NCBI GenBank assembly: GCA_946185535.1
Contig: CAMHJX010000025.1
Location: 1-42,593 of the forward strand
Origin: an uncultured Bacteroidales bacterium
GTDB lineage: Bacteria > Bacteroidota > Bacteroidia > Bacteroidales > F082
Length of the DNA stretch: 42,593 nucleotides
Direction: 5' to 3'
Each line of letters begins with the position of its first letter. Position 1 is the stretch's first letter. The notes under the pieces are model-generated. The model was given only the letters and a program-made list of their open reading frames with translations. It was not told where the DNA came from and did not search any database. Shown here piece after piece: positions 24,853 to 33,190 of the stretch. A program made the translations under genes and the position numbers.

Positions 24853-25049
24853 TCAGAGTTTTACAATCTTTCCAAACGTCTGTTGCCGTCGACGTCAATG
24901 GTTTAGCACTCATCGAAGGCACTAAGTTCAATTTAGAAGTGCGAAAGTAACGATGAAGGCCTTGCCGTTCCACTGGCTCCCGAATTATCGTTTCAATTAT
25001 AGAATTTGTATAATTGAAGAACTTCGCAAACGGGCGGAAAACGCCAAAT
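24853..25049. other. convergent spacer with one inverted repeat
   Basis: No gene is seen. TTCAATTATA (24992-25001) and TATAATTGAA (25009-25018) form a perfect 10-bp hairpin that may end one or both convergent transcripts, although no T run follows. A short open stretch at about 24887-24951 is too small to interpret. Confidence 0.4.
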
Positions 25050-27587
25050 TCACTTCACAAATCGTCCTACTCTTTTGAAGCCATTACCATTTACACCTTC
25101 AACCAGATACGCCCCCGAAGCCCATTCAGAAACATCTAAGCGAACTTCCGAAACTCCTTTGGTAGATGCTGACTTAACGAGCTGTCCCAAAGCATTGTAA
25201 ACATTGATGGTCTTCATTCCTTCCGCTTCAATCGTAACAAAAGACGTGGCGGGCACAGGATAAACCTTCAATAATTCCGTTTGTGTTTGATTTTCAGCCA
25301 CTCCCGTCGGGTCAAAAGTGTCATTGCCGTCGGTGAGCCATTCGAGGCTGAAGTTGTAGAACACCGTCGAATAGCCCGAAGCGCCAGCGTAGGCTTCCTC
25401 GACATAGAGTCCAATGGTGCCATCGGGCAGAATACAAAGCGAAGAATAGGCAGAGCTATAGGGCACGATGCATTTCTTCACCGGCCAAGTCTCACCCTCG
25501 TCGTAACTGACATAGACCGTCACATCGGTGCGTGAGTTGCCGTAAGGAACCGAATGCAGCAGGCGGTTCTTGTCGTGGCCTAGGTTTTCGGAGGTATAAC
25601 GGATCATGTCGCCGTTGCATGCAGGCGCGGTGATATCGTACCAAGTGGAAGTGGTAGGCTGCCAAGTCTCACCGCCGTCTTCGGAAATGTTGTACCAACG
25701 GTTGCCAGCGTGACGGATGCTCATCAGGATGCGGCCGTCAACCAACTCCGTGACCTTGGCCTCGTCACCCGAGGTGGAAGCACGACCCGACACATGCCAG
25801 GTCTGACCGTTGTCATCGGAATAAACGGCATGGTTGTAGAGTACCTGCGCCGTAGTCTCACGGATGGCGGCCACGAACATGATACGACCCGTGGAGGTGC
25901 GCAAGCCATTGCCCGATCCGAAGAATGAGGCGCGCCATGTGCGCTGTTCGGGGATAATGCAGTTGTCGCCAAAGATGAAGTGGGTGATATCTTCGGGCTC
26001 CGTCCAAGTCTGACCGTTGTCATAACTCTTACAAATATAGGTGCGGATCGGATTCGATGGGGTGGAATACCACAATCCGGGACCACCCACGAAGCCAGCG
26101 ATAAGGCCGTTGTCATCGTTGCTCCACGCCAAGGCGCAGTCGCCAAAACCATGGTTGACGCCCGTTCCCAAAGCTATAGTGTAAGGCTCGCTCCAAGTGT
26201 GACCACCATCGGTACTGCGGTTGCAGACAATGTCAATGTCCCCGGGCAGGTCGCCTTCGTTGTATTTGCGCTTGTCGGTGACCGCCACGATGCTGCCGTC
26301 CTTTGCTGTGATTACGGCAGGAATGCGATAATTCGTTGAGTTATAGTCTCCAGGCTGCAACAACAAGGTGTGTGCAAGAATGATTTCACGGCTACCATCG
26401 GGCGAAGGATTAGCCAATTCATAAGTCTCTTCCGTTGTCGTAATCGACTTCAGTGAAACATCAATCATGTTGCCCTCAGTAGCATTGTCTGCTACATGTG
26501 CCACGACCCACAAGTAGTTGGTGCCAGTAAAGAGGTTGCCTTCGAGGTTGCAGGTCAAATCACTCGAAGCAGGTTCTATACTACCAAGCAATGTGGCATT
26601 TTGAGGATGACGCTCATCGAAAGCATTGACCGTACCCGTGGAATACACCTTAATCTCCCTGACATCGCTCAGGTCCGTCGTCCCTTCAAGGTTGAGCACC
26701 ATGGATTGCAATCCAACCAAGGCATTCTCACCGCCAAACGAAACTGCTGCTTTCAGCAACACATCGTTAGCGTTTCCACGACCTGCCTTGCGTGTGTCTT
26801 GCGTCAAGGTGACATTCAAGATTTCAGCGCCACCAAAGTTGAAATTGACCATCTGTGCATCGTGACCTTGGCCTGAGAGGTCGGCCAACATGTTGTTGTC
26901 AATCCAAACGGTTGAGAAATCATAGGCTGCTTTTAATTGATTTGCCATATCAGGATGCAGATCATACAAATCATCCGCACTCATGTCAACACTAATCTCG
27001 TCGGCGTCCAATGCCATATGGTAGAATCTCACGTTGCCGAACGAGCCATTGCAAAAATTAGTTGGCTGTCCACCGCTGTTGCCCGCCCCTATAAACACAT
27101 CATGCGTGTTGGTCACGGCCCAGTCGTTCACTGGTGCTGTCCAATTACTGTTGGTCTCACCGTTGTGATAAATACGAATCTCGTTGTTGGTGCGGTCCAC
27201 GACCAGTGCGAAGTGCATCCACTCCCCTGCCGGCACAGTGACTCCCGTGTAGACCGAAAGGGCATGACCCGAAGTCGCAGTGGGTGTATTGAGACCCAAG
27301 GATTGTCCCGCACTACCCGTGCCAAAGAACTCATAGCCAGAGCGTTCGCTTCCAGCGCCCGTTACAGACATATCGCGCTTGCACACATAACGCGGGTAAC
27401 TAGTATAGGTCTCATTGCGCACCCATCCCGTGACCGTGAAGCTTTGGTCGGCAGCGATGTTGAAGTCTTCGTGATGCGGGATACGCATGTATTGGTCAGT
27501 ACCGTTGAAAGTGATGTAATGGGCAGGTTGGGCAAATGCCCCAGTCAAAGCCGTCAGCAGGACAACGAGAGCAAAGAGTTTATTCAT
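25050..27587 (-). CDS. secreted exo-sialidase (GH33) with LamG-like domain and T9SS sorting domain
   Basis: 845 residues. Releases terminal sialic acids from host glycans. The signal peptide is MNKLFALVVLLTALTGAFAQ. Residues about 22-230 are a LamG/concanavalin-like binding domain (YITFNGTDQYMRIP), followed by a sialidase-associated N-domain. The catalytic propeller starts at the YRIP motif (about residue 420, catalytic Arg) and has five Asp boxes: STDGGHTW, SYDNGQTW, SDDNGQTW, SEDGGETW and SYDEGETW. The C-terminus is a T9SS sorting domain (KVYPVPATSFVTIEA, INVYNALGQLVKS, RVGRFVK), so export is by type IX. ATG 27587 lies behind a TTG-N19-TAGTTTTG promoter. No nan catabolic genes are adjacent. 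Confidence 0.87.
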   Translation of the reverse strand: MNKLFALVVLLTALTGAFAQPAHYITFNGTDQYMRIPHHEDFNIAADQSFTVTGWVRNETYTSYPRYVCKRDMSVTGAGSERSGYEFFGTGSAGQSLGLNTPTATSGHALSVYTGVTVPAGEWMHFALVVDRTNNEIRIYHNGETNSNWTAPVNDWAVTNTHDVFIGAGNSGGQPTNFCNGSFGNVRFYHMALDADEISVDMSADDLYDLHPDMANQLKAAYDFSTVWIDNNMLADLSGQGHDAQMVNFNFGGAEILNVTLTQDTRKAGRGNANDVLLKAAVSFGGENALVGLQSMVLNLEGTTDLSDVREIKVYSTGTVNAFDERHPQNATLLGSIEPASSDLTCNLEGNLFTGTNYLWVVAHVADNATEGNMIDVSLKSITTTEETYELANPSPDGSREIILAHTLLLQPGDYNSTNYRIPAVITAKDGSIVAVTDKRKYNEGDLPGDIDIVCNRSTDGGHTWSEPYTIALGTGVNHGFGDCALAWSNDDNGLIAGFVGGPGLWYSTPSNPIRTYICKSYDNGQTWTEPEDITHFIFGDNCIIPEQRTWRASFFGSGNGLRTSTGRIMFVAAIRETTAQVLYNHAVYSDDNGQTWHVSGRASTSGDEAKVTELVDGRILMSIRHAGNRWYNISEDGGETWQPTTSTWYDITAPACNGDMIRYTSENLGHDKNRLLHSVPYGNSRTDVTVYVSYDEGETWPVKKCIVPYSSAYSSLCILPDGTIGLYVEEAYAGASGYSTVFYNFSLEWLTDGNDTFDPTGVAENQTQTELLKVYPVPATSFVTIEAEGMKTINVYNALGQLVKSASTKGVSEVRLDVSEWASGAYLVEGVNGNGFKRVGRFVK

Positions 27588-27628
27588 GGCGATAGGTGTT
27601 ATTGGATTAAACTTCAATGTATTGGGTG

Positions 27629-27636
27629 CAAAACTA
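27629..27636 (-). promoter_or_regulatory. -7 box of the sialidase gene
   Basis: TAGTTTTG on the minus strand with TTGT 19 bp upstream. Confidence 0.6.
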
Positions 27637-27667
27637 ATATTATTTCGGAAAACACACAACTTTTTCC

Positions 27668-27675
27668 TATTTTTG
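27668..27675 (+). promoter_or_regulatory. -7 box of the gene at 27748
   Basis: TATTTTTG. The two divergent promoters overlap in the 160-bp gap. A leader of about 65 nt follows. Confidence 0.55.
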
Positions 27676-27747
27676 CCTCCTGTATGTTGCCAAACATCAT
27701 CAACATTCGAAAAGGAAATAGGATTATTATTTAAACAGTATAAAACT

Positions 27748-28407
27748 ATGGGTTGGCTTGTTGATCATTACAAAATCACCTACAACGACCTATTTGTGGG
27801 CAGTTATTACGTTTACGAAGACAATACTTGCAGGTATTACGTCAACAGTTGGAAAAATGAACTTGAACCCATCAAGGACCTCCTTGAAAAAAAAGGCCTG
27901 TTGAAAGACAAAGACACAAAGAGACCTATCGCTGCCATCACGAAGATGATGACGGCTGAAAATAGGGTAAAGGGCAGGAAGAGATCCATATATCATTGTG
28001 ACGGCCTTACTTTGGAAAGGATTCCTAATGAGACCAACGAGCGTTTTTGGGTGTATCGACATGATGCCAAGAAGAATGAGCCGGGCTATTCTGACAAAAG
28101 CCATTCCGCTCCGCATTATGAAGGTGAAAAAACACCGGAAGGAATGAGAGAATGGACCACCTGGTATGCCTTCGTCAAGATGGACGATGGTACCTACGAG
28201 GCGGCACTCGACGAATCATGGTGGTGGGGCGGCGGCCACAACGACGGCGGCACCATCCACACCGACATCCCTGAAGAATGGTTCGAATTATCCTACGACG
28301 AATTCCTTGAAAACGTGGTGACGCTTTCGGCGGCAGCACACTATGGTTTCACGCCAGATGAACTGAAAGAAAAACAAGGGCTGAAAGAATTCTTTGGTTT
28401 CGAATAA
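27748..28407 (+). CDS. hypothetical protein, 219 aa
   Basis: No family recognised. It is soluble with no signal peptide; the N-terminus is MGWLVDHYKITYNDLFVGSYYVYED. The centre is basic (NRVKGRKRSIYHC) and the C-terminal third is rich in W and G (ESWWWGGGHNDGGTIHTDIPEEWF), ending with an acidic helix. Codon use is ordinary for the window, and a -7 box lies about 70 nt upstream, so it is probably a real gene. The open frame extends back to 27586 but that part is divergent promoter DNA. It ends 11 bp before the convergent ogt stop with no room for a terminator. Confidence 0.6.
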   Translation: MGWLVDHYKITYNDLFVGSYYVYEDNTCRYYVNSWKNELEPIKDLLEKKGLLKDKDTKRPIAAITKMMTAENRVKGRKRSIYHCDGLTLERIPNETNERFWVYRHDAKKNEPGYSDKSHSAPHYEGEKTPEGMREWTTWYAFVKMDDGTYEAALDESWWWGGGHNDGGTIHTDIPEEWFELSYDEFLENVVTLSAAAHYGFTPDELKEKQGLKEFFGFE

Positions 28408-28418
28408 GACACAACACG

Positions 28419-28916
28419 CTATTTCCACCATCCTTCCAGCTTCAGCAACGCGATTTTGTTGTGCAAACCACCGCCATAGCCCGTGAGTTTGCCATTAGCA
28501 CCCATCACGCGATGGCAGGGCACGATGAGGCAAATGGGGTTCCAACCCACTGCGCCACCTACCGCCTGCGCAGAATTGATTTTCAACCGTTTTGCGATTT
28601 CTCCATAAGTTAGTGTATGCCCAAATGGTATCTCGCACACGATATCCAACACTACCTTGCGGAATGGTGTCAAGTCTTCCATGCGGTAAGCTGGTGTGAA
28701 ATCTGGCTGATGGCCAGTGAAATAGAAGTCCAACCAACGATAGGTATCATGAATTACGGGCGGTAGAGACGAGCCATGGCGCGTCTCTACAACGCCCAAT
28801 GGATGTTTGTTTTCGTCACGCGAACCTGCAAACCATAAGCCTGTCAGCGCCTTGCCATCGGTGCTCATCAGCAGATCATCAAAACCTTCTGGTGTCGGAT
28901 AAAGGTATGTAGCCAT
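28419..28916 (-). CDS. ogt: methylated-DNA--[protein]-cysteine S-methyltransferase
   Basis: 165 residues. Suicide repair enzyme that transfers the alkyl group from O6-alkylguanine (and O4-alkylthymine) in DNA to its own cysteine. The active-site motif PCHRVMG has Cys134. The helix-turn-helix region (PFGHTLTYGEIAKRL) and YGGGLHNKIALLKLEG are typical. ATG 28916 is preferred over the TTG at 28922, 2 nt after the GNAT stop. It is the last gene of a seven-gene leftward run. A 28-bp palindrome of intergenic type lies in frame and encodes VETRHGSSLP, in the variable loop of the N-terminal domain. A role in alkylation repair would fit an operon dealing with DNA damage. Confidence 0.9.
   Translation of the reverse strand: MATYLYPTPEGFDDLLMSTDGKALTGLWFAGSRDENKHPLGVVETRHGSSLPPVIHDTYRWLDFYFTGHQPDFTPAYRMEDLTPFRKVVLDIVCEIPFGHTLTYGEIAKRLKINSAQAVGGAVGWNPICLIVPCHRVMGANGKLTGYGGGLHNKIALLKLEGWWK
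28757..28797. repeat. TAGAGACG...CGTCTCTAC palindrome inside ogt
   Basis: 28763-28790 is a 28-bp palindrome with one mismatched pair around CCATGG, extended by outer GGGCG/CGCCC arms. It is of the same type as 14315-14342 and encodes part of the Ogt N-terminal domain in frame. Confidence 0.7.
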
Positions 28917-28918
28917 AT

Positions 28919-29404
28919 TCAATCCTCCAAAGCGAATTTTCGCAAAGCCGTTTCATCCAAGCGCTGGACGGTCCATTCATCCATGGGCATAGCACCGATG
29001 CTGCGGTAAACCGTCAGGGCTGGTTTGTTCCAATCGAGGCAGATCCACTCCATGCGGCCGCAGTTACGCTCCACAGCAATCTTTGCCAAATATTTCAACA
29101 AGGCCTTACCATAGCCACGACCGCGTTTCTCGGGAAGGATGAACAGGTCTTCGAGATACAGGCCCTTGCGCCCAACAAAAGTGGAGAAATTGTGGAAAAA
29201 CAAAGCGAATCCGATGACCGCGCCGCCTTCCTCGGCAAAGACCACCTCGGCGGAATGTTCCACAAAAAGGGAATGATAGATGGTGGCCTCGTCGGCCACG
29301 ACTTCATCGGTGCATTTCTCGTAAACGGCGAGTTTCTTGATGAATTCAAGGACGAGGCCTGCCTCTTCGGGCTTCGCAGGACGGATAGTGAATTGATTGT
29401 TCAT
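28919..29404 (-). CDS. GNAT-family N-acetyltransferase (diamine acetyltransferase-like)
   Basis: 161 residues. Transfers acetyl from acetyl-CoA to an amine. Motif A is present as LEDLFILPEKRGRGYGKALL, with the RGRGYG pyrophosphate loop at about 98-103. The layout IRPAKPEEAGLVLEFIKKLAVYEK at the N-terminus and WNKPALTVYRSIGA at the C-terminus resembles the spermidine/spermine acetyltransferase branch. Substrate is not certain. It overlaps the operon: 30 nt after the HEAT-like gene and 2 nt before ogt. Confidence 0.83.
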   Translation of the reverse strand: MNNQFTIRPAKPEEAGLVLEFIKKLAVYEKCTDEVVADEATIYHSLFVEHSAEVVFAEEGGAVIGFALFFHNFSTFVGRKGLYLEDLFILPEKRGRGYGKALLKYLAKIAVERNCGRMEWICLDWNKPALTVYRSIGAMPMDEWTVQRLDETALRKFALED

Positions 29405-29434
29405 GGTTTGACTATTTCTGAAAGTGCAAAGATA

Positions 29435-29929
29435 TCATTTTTCCAGCATCTTTCCCCTAATATGTTTCAACGCGGCTGGCAGCACCTCGGGTTCCATCAT
29501 CCGGAGTGCCGTGTTGAACTCTTCGATCAGTTCAGGGTAGAATTTGCTTTGCGCATAAGTGAGCTTGATGGCCAATGACTTCACGCCGATGGGTTCGTCG
29601 GAGAGCATGGAGTTGAAGCAGAAATCGAGGAAGTCGGTGCGGATGCTGTCGGCCTCAAAGGGTGTTCTATCTAATAGGTTCATGATAAGTCGACGCTTGG
29701 TGGTGCTGGTGGTGCGCATGGCCTCATCAATAAGGATGTTCTGCCTTTCGGCCAACCAGGCATCTGCGGTCTTGGGCAGGTGCGTCAACACCCAAGCGGC
29801 ATTGTCGGAAGTACGCTTGTCTTCATCGAAGAGCAACTGAAACAGTTCCTCCTTGAAGTCGCCACCAGCCAAGGATCGGGCGTCGCCTCCGCTGATTCTG
29901 CCTGATAATATGGTTTTCAGCTCCGACAT
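29435..29929 (-). CDS. HEAT-repeat-like protein
   Basis: 164 residues, almost entirely helical: FKEELFQLLFDEDKRTSDNAAWVL, RQNILIDEAMRTTSTTKRRLIMNLL, VKSLAIKLTYAQSKFYPELIEEF. Paired helices with conserved N and P positions suggest ARM/HEAT repeats, hence protein or nucleic-acid binding. DNA glycosylases of the AlkD type also have HEAT repeats, but the known AlkD catalytic residues are not evident and the protein is short, so this is only a thought. It starts 3 nt after the PhzF stop. Confidence 0.65.
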   Translation of the reverse strand: MSELKTILSGRISGGDARSLAGGDFKEELFQLLFDEDKRTSDNAAWVLTHLPKTADAWLAERQNILIDEAMRTTSTTKRRLIMNLLDRTPFEADSIRTDFLDFCFNSMLSDEPIGVKSLAIKLTYAQSKFYPELIEEFNTALRMMEPEVLPAALKHIRGKMLEK

Positions 29930-29932
29930 AGG

Positions 29933-30769
29933 CTAAACACACAATTCTCCTTTCGCGACAATCGCTGCCGTGCCGCCCACATAGATGGTCCCATCTTTGT
30001 CGATACGCGTTGCAACAACGGAAGGCCGACCCATGGCCTCGCCTTGCATGAAGGCGCATTCCGCTTCGGCACCGAGGCAGCCGTTATGTTGCAGATAGAA
30101 GGTCAATGCCGCATTGGCGGTACCAGTGGCCGATTCCTCGGGCACGCCGTACAAAGGCCCGAAGTCGCGGACATGGGCTGTGTAGCTGTCGTTGGCGAAG
30201 GCAAAGACATGGAAACTTACTGCATCATATTTCTTGGTGATGGCCGTGATGGCCTCCATGTTGGGATTCAAGGCCTGCAAGGTGTCCACATCAGGCAAGG
30301 GAATCATCAAATCGGGAAGGCCCGAGTAGGCTATTTGTATAGGCATAATGGGATGATAATCATTGACACCCAATGCCTTATAGATTTCTTCCGTCTCATT
30401 GACAGTAGCCACAATACGCGGCATAGCCATCTGCATCATCACCCTTTCTCCGGCTTCGACAGACAAGTCACCTGCAAGCGTGTGGCAAAGACATTGACCC
30501 GACGCCAACCCTTCATGGTGCAACAAATAGAATGATGCTATGGTAGCATGGCCACACAGATCCACTTCGGCTTTGGGCGTGAAATACCGGATAGTAAACT
30601 CCTTATCTGAGTGCCGTCTGATGAAGGCCGTCTCCGAATAGCGTAACTCCGCGGCGATTTGAAGCATCAGTCTTTCTTCGGGGAACTGCTCCGATTCGAG
30701 CAGCACCACACCTGCGGGATTGCCGCCGAAGGGTTGATTGGTGAAGGCATCGAGGATATAGTATGTCAT
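29933..30769 (-). CDS. PhzF-family isomerase
   Basis: 278 residues. PhzF/diaminopimelate-epimerase fold enzyme; the substrate in this lineage is unknown. Signature elements are FTNQPFGGNPAGV (residues 9-21), SETAFI with the catalytic Glu, EVDLCGHATIAS and EESATGTANAAL. ATG 30769 (MTYYILDAF) fits the family N-terminus. An upstream in-frame ATG at 30805 would overlap the preceding gene by 11 bp and is possible but less likely. It lies within the seven-gene run, 25 nt after the dual-OB-like gene. Sequence from here leftward is more GC-rich than the three genes before it. Confidence 0.85.
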   Translation of the reverse strand: MTYYILDAFTNQPFGGNPAGVVLLESEQFPEERLMLQIAAELRYSETAFIRRHSDKEFTIRYFTPKAEVDLCGHATIASFYLLHHEGLASGQCLCHTLAGDLSVEAGERVMMQMAMPRIVATVNETEEIYKALGVNDYHPIMPIQIAYSGLPDLMIPLPDVDTLQALNPNMEAITAITKKYDAVSFHVFAFANDSYTAHVRDFGPLYGVPEESATGTANAALTFYLQHNGCLGAEAECAFMQGEAMGRPSVVATRIDKDGTIYVGGTAAIVAKGELCV

Positions 30770-30794
30770 TGTTTCAGTTTTATTCTTTTTTGTA

Positions 30795-32045
30795 CTAAGA
30801 CTCATCTGTTTTGTTTTGCCTAACCACTATTGAAGCTTCCTTTTGCACTGGTTTGCAATAGTTTTCACACAATTCTTGATTCTCCTCACGGAACAGTTTA
30901 CTGTCGAAAATGGTGCAATAGCTTCTGTATAGTTCTTCGTTTTTTTCTCGAAGAAGGTCGCTATCAAATTTCAAAACAGTTTTTGGAGGAGAATAACTAA
31001 TGGTGAACCTTGTCGTTTTTATCTTCTCTTCATCATGGATTTCCATTTGTTGAAGCAGTTCTTTCCGCAATGCGCCAATTTGGCTCTCTGTCTCTTTCTT
31101 GAGGTCAATCAAACGGGCCAATTCTTGATCATAATAATCAAACCAATTACCTGATGAATCTTCGACAAGTAGTTTTTTCAACCGAGCACGGATAGATCCT
31201 TCATTCCGCTGAAATCGAGTCATGATTTCATTAAGCGAAGCACCCTGTCTATGCATCTCCATCAATAAACTATCATCCTCTTGACTCCATTTAGCATAGG
31301 CATTTGGATGAAGTTGTTTCTGCCGATCTATATATGAAAGCTCCTTGTCAGGAGAAGAAATATCTTTCTTTTCCAATTCTATTTTTGGAGGCAAGAACAC
31401 CCCTGCAACCAGTTTGAAATGAAAACCTTCGAATTCCAACCCCAATGAGAGTGTAAGGTAAACTCCTTTTAAGTCCGTGTATCTTTCCGGATTCTTCTTA
31501 AAAGCATCCAAAAAATAAGGATCCGTAATAGGGAAGTCATAGTTGGAGCCATAATAAGTAAACTTCATCCGATATTTAGACTTTTCCCTTTCTTCGTCAA
31601 TATAGGCACTAGCTATTTCAGGGCGTATGAGCATCAACGAATAGTTGAGCCGGTCTATCATCTTTGCTGGGATGGCTTTCCCTCGAAAATAGAATACCGC
31701 TTGGTGAACAGGGTCAATGAGTTGGCTCATGAAATCGTCTTTGAACTCATTGTCATTGGGACAGCATTCCATGCGCGAACAATGCACATCCTCAGTGTGA
31801 GCCTTATGAGGGCAAGGTGCCACATCAGTTAGTCTTACCAAAGAAAGCAATTTGACATCTTGCGCCAATTGCATTGGGATTTCTCCGTTTTCTGCCATCG
31901 AAACCGGGCGAATCCAACAAGGGCGACCGTCATCATGGCGAACAATATCCATACGGCCATCTTGACTTGGCGAGACCTCAATGCCAGCAATGCACCGTCC
32001 ACCGTGCTTGTATGAATTAGCCAAACAAATGAAATACTTATCCAT
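30795..32045 (-). CDS. dual-OB-like (DuOB) domain protein with SANT-like helix domain
   Basis: 416 residues, function unknown. The N-terminus (FICLANSYKHGGRCIAGIEV, then CWIRPVS) matches my memory of the dual-OB family, predicted to bind nucleic acid; a Cys/His stretch (PCPHKAHTEDVHC) follows at about 77-89. Residues about 252-297 (KWSQEDDSLLMEMHRQG, IMTRFQRNEGSIRARLKKL) form a SANT/Myb-like three-helix unit with a conserved Trp. A coiled coil follows (about 310-340), then a polar tail. ATG 32045 is chosen over the TTG at 32054, which overlaps the upstream stop. It is 5 nt after a DUF488 gene and AT-rich. Family naming is from memory; a nucleic-acid sensor or effector role is inference. Confidence 0.6.
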   Translation of the reverse strand: MDKYFICLANSYKHGGRCIAGIEVSPSQDGRMDIVRHDDGRPCWIRPVSMAENGEIPMQLAQDVKLLSLVRLTDVAPCPHKAHTEDVHCSRMECCPNDNEFKDDFMSQLIDPVHQAVFYFRGKAIPAKMIDRLNYSLMLIRPEIASAYIDEEREKSKYRMKFTYYGSNYDFPITDPYFLDAFKKNPERYTDLKGVYLTLSLGLEFEGFHFKLVAGVFLPPKIELEKKDISSPDKELSYIDRQKQLHPNAYAKWSQEDDSLLMEMHRQGASLNEIMTRFQRNEGSIRARLKKLLVEDSSGNWFDYYDQELARLIDLKKETESQIGALRKELLQQMEIHDEEKIKTTRFTISYSPPKTVLKFDSDLLREKNEELYRSYCTIFDSKLFREENQELCENYCKPVQKEASIVVRQNKTDES

Positions 32046-32050
32046 AATGG

Positions 32051-32494
32051 TCAAATGAGGTGAACAATCGTGACCTTTTCTTTACTGTGCGCTTGCAAAT
32101 ATTCGGCCAATAGCCTGCGGTGGCATTGTTCGGGTGTGTCTTCGCTACATAGGAAGCACGAGCCATCAAAAGCCTTTACACCGTATTTACGAATGACATC
32201 TCTGGTTTTCAGCAAGTTCACATAGATTTCTACATATTCTTCCCAGGTTACTTCCTCTTTGTGCCACTTGTCGAGTAATTCTTTTGTCGGTGCAAAATCA
32301 TCAACATGCTGATAGGGAATATGGCAAATCTCGTTGACGAAAAACTCCAAGTCTTTTCCTTTGGCAAAACCAGCCAATTGGCTGCTATTGCTGATCCGTA
32401 CATCAACTAACTGCTTTACATGGTTGTCGCGCAGCAAATTAAAGAAATGTTCGGCACTTTTTTTCGTAAAGCCGATGGTAAAAAGAGTAATCAT
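32051..32494 (-). CDS. DUF488 family protein (short)
   Basis: 147 residues, the second DUF488 of the operon. Family hallmarks are FTIGFTKKSAEHFFNLL (IGHS-type start), LVDVRISNSS (D31, R33) and CSEDTPEQCHRRLLAEYL with C116 and C124-H125-R126. Biochemical function of DUF488 is not established; the conserved Cys/His/Arg set suggests catalysis or metal binding. It starts 3 nt after the first DUF488 stop and ends 5 nt before the dual-OB-like gene, so translation is likely coupled. Confidence 0.8.
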   Translation of the reverse strand: MITLFTIGFTKKSAEHFFNLLRDNHVKQLVDVRISNSSQLAGFAKGKDLEFFVNEICHIPYQHVDDFAPTKELLDKWHKEEVTWEEYVEIYVNLLKTRDVIRKYGVKAFDGSCFLCSEDTPEQCHRRLLAEYLQAHSKEKVTIVHLI

Positions 32495-32497
32495 ACG

Positions 32498-33130
32498 TTA
32501 ATAAATTTCTTCGTTCTGCAATTCGGGCTTGTATCCTATTTCCTTGTTTTTCAGTCGATAGGCATCTCTTCGCTGTTCTTCTTCAGTATACAATCCAAAC
32601 AAGTAATCCACTTCTGAAAGATGGTATTTGCGTGAATGGATGTATGTTGTAATCATCTCTTTTTCCAACTTGGCTTGGGATGCCAATGAAGCGTCTTTCA
32701 GAATATGCTGAACATCGACTCCATTGTCATAAAAAAAGCGAGAAACAAGTGAAAAACGATGGCATTCTAAAGGATCGGCCTCAGAGCACATGAAAGCAAT
32801 TCGGAAGCCTTTTTCCAAGCCCTTCATAACACGCTCAACACCTTTCTTGAAAAGGGGAGTCTCAACTGCTTTTTCAAAATCGACTTGTTCATTCTCATCC
32901 AAGCAATCCGTTCGTCTTGCGCCAAACTCGTCGCCAAAATGCAAGTACTGAATGTTGTGAGCCTTCAAATAGCATTTCAAACCATCTTGGTTGAATTGTG
33001 GAGAGTACTTACTCGCAGGAATGCTTCTGACATCAATCACACAATTGATGCTATGTACATTCAGTAGTCCAATAAACTCCTCTAAGGATTGGTTGGAATG
33101 TCCTATACTATATAACCTGTAATTCTCCAT
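32498..33130 (-). CDS. DUF488 family protein (long)
   Basis: 210 residues. The first gene of the operon. It contains LYSIGHSNQSLEEFIGLL, CVIDVRSIPASKYSPQFN (D33, R35), FGARRTD and FMCSEADPLECHRFSLV (C115, C123-H124-R125), all typical of DUF488. After about 145 a helical, charged tail is added that the short paralogue lacks. The two paralogues are clearly distinct, not a recent duplication. ATG 33130 follows a TATTTTTG box. Base composition is more AT-rich than in PhzF to ogt downstream. Confidence 0.82.
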   Translation of the reverse strand: MENYRLYSIGHSNQSLEEFIGLLNVHSINCVIDVRSIPASKYSPQFNQDGLKCYLKAHNIQYLHFGDEFGARRTDCLDENEQVDFEKAVETPLFKKGVERVMKGLEKGFRIAFMCSEADPLECHRFSLVSRFFYDNGVDVQHILKDASLASQAKLEKEMITTYIHSRKYHLSEVDYLFGLYTEEEQRRDAYRLKNKEIGYKPELQNEEIY

Positions 33131-33155
33131 TCAATACTATTCAATTGTCTGGCTG

Positions 33156-33163
33156 CAAAAATA
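33156..33163 (-). promoter_or_regulatory. -7 box of the DUF488/dual-OB operon
   Basis: TATTTTTG on the minus strand, 25 nt before ATG 33130. No other clear promoter is seen down to ogt. Confidence 0.6.
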
Positions 33164-33190
33164 GAAAAACATTTCCATTATCGCAATAGC

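Noticed and set aside
29435-29929. AlkD-type DNA glycosylase identity for the HEAT-like protein
   Set aside because: Attractive next to ogt, but the protein is short and the expected catalytic Asp/Trp/Arg residues are not recognisable.
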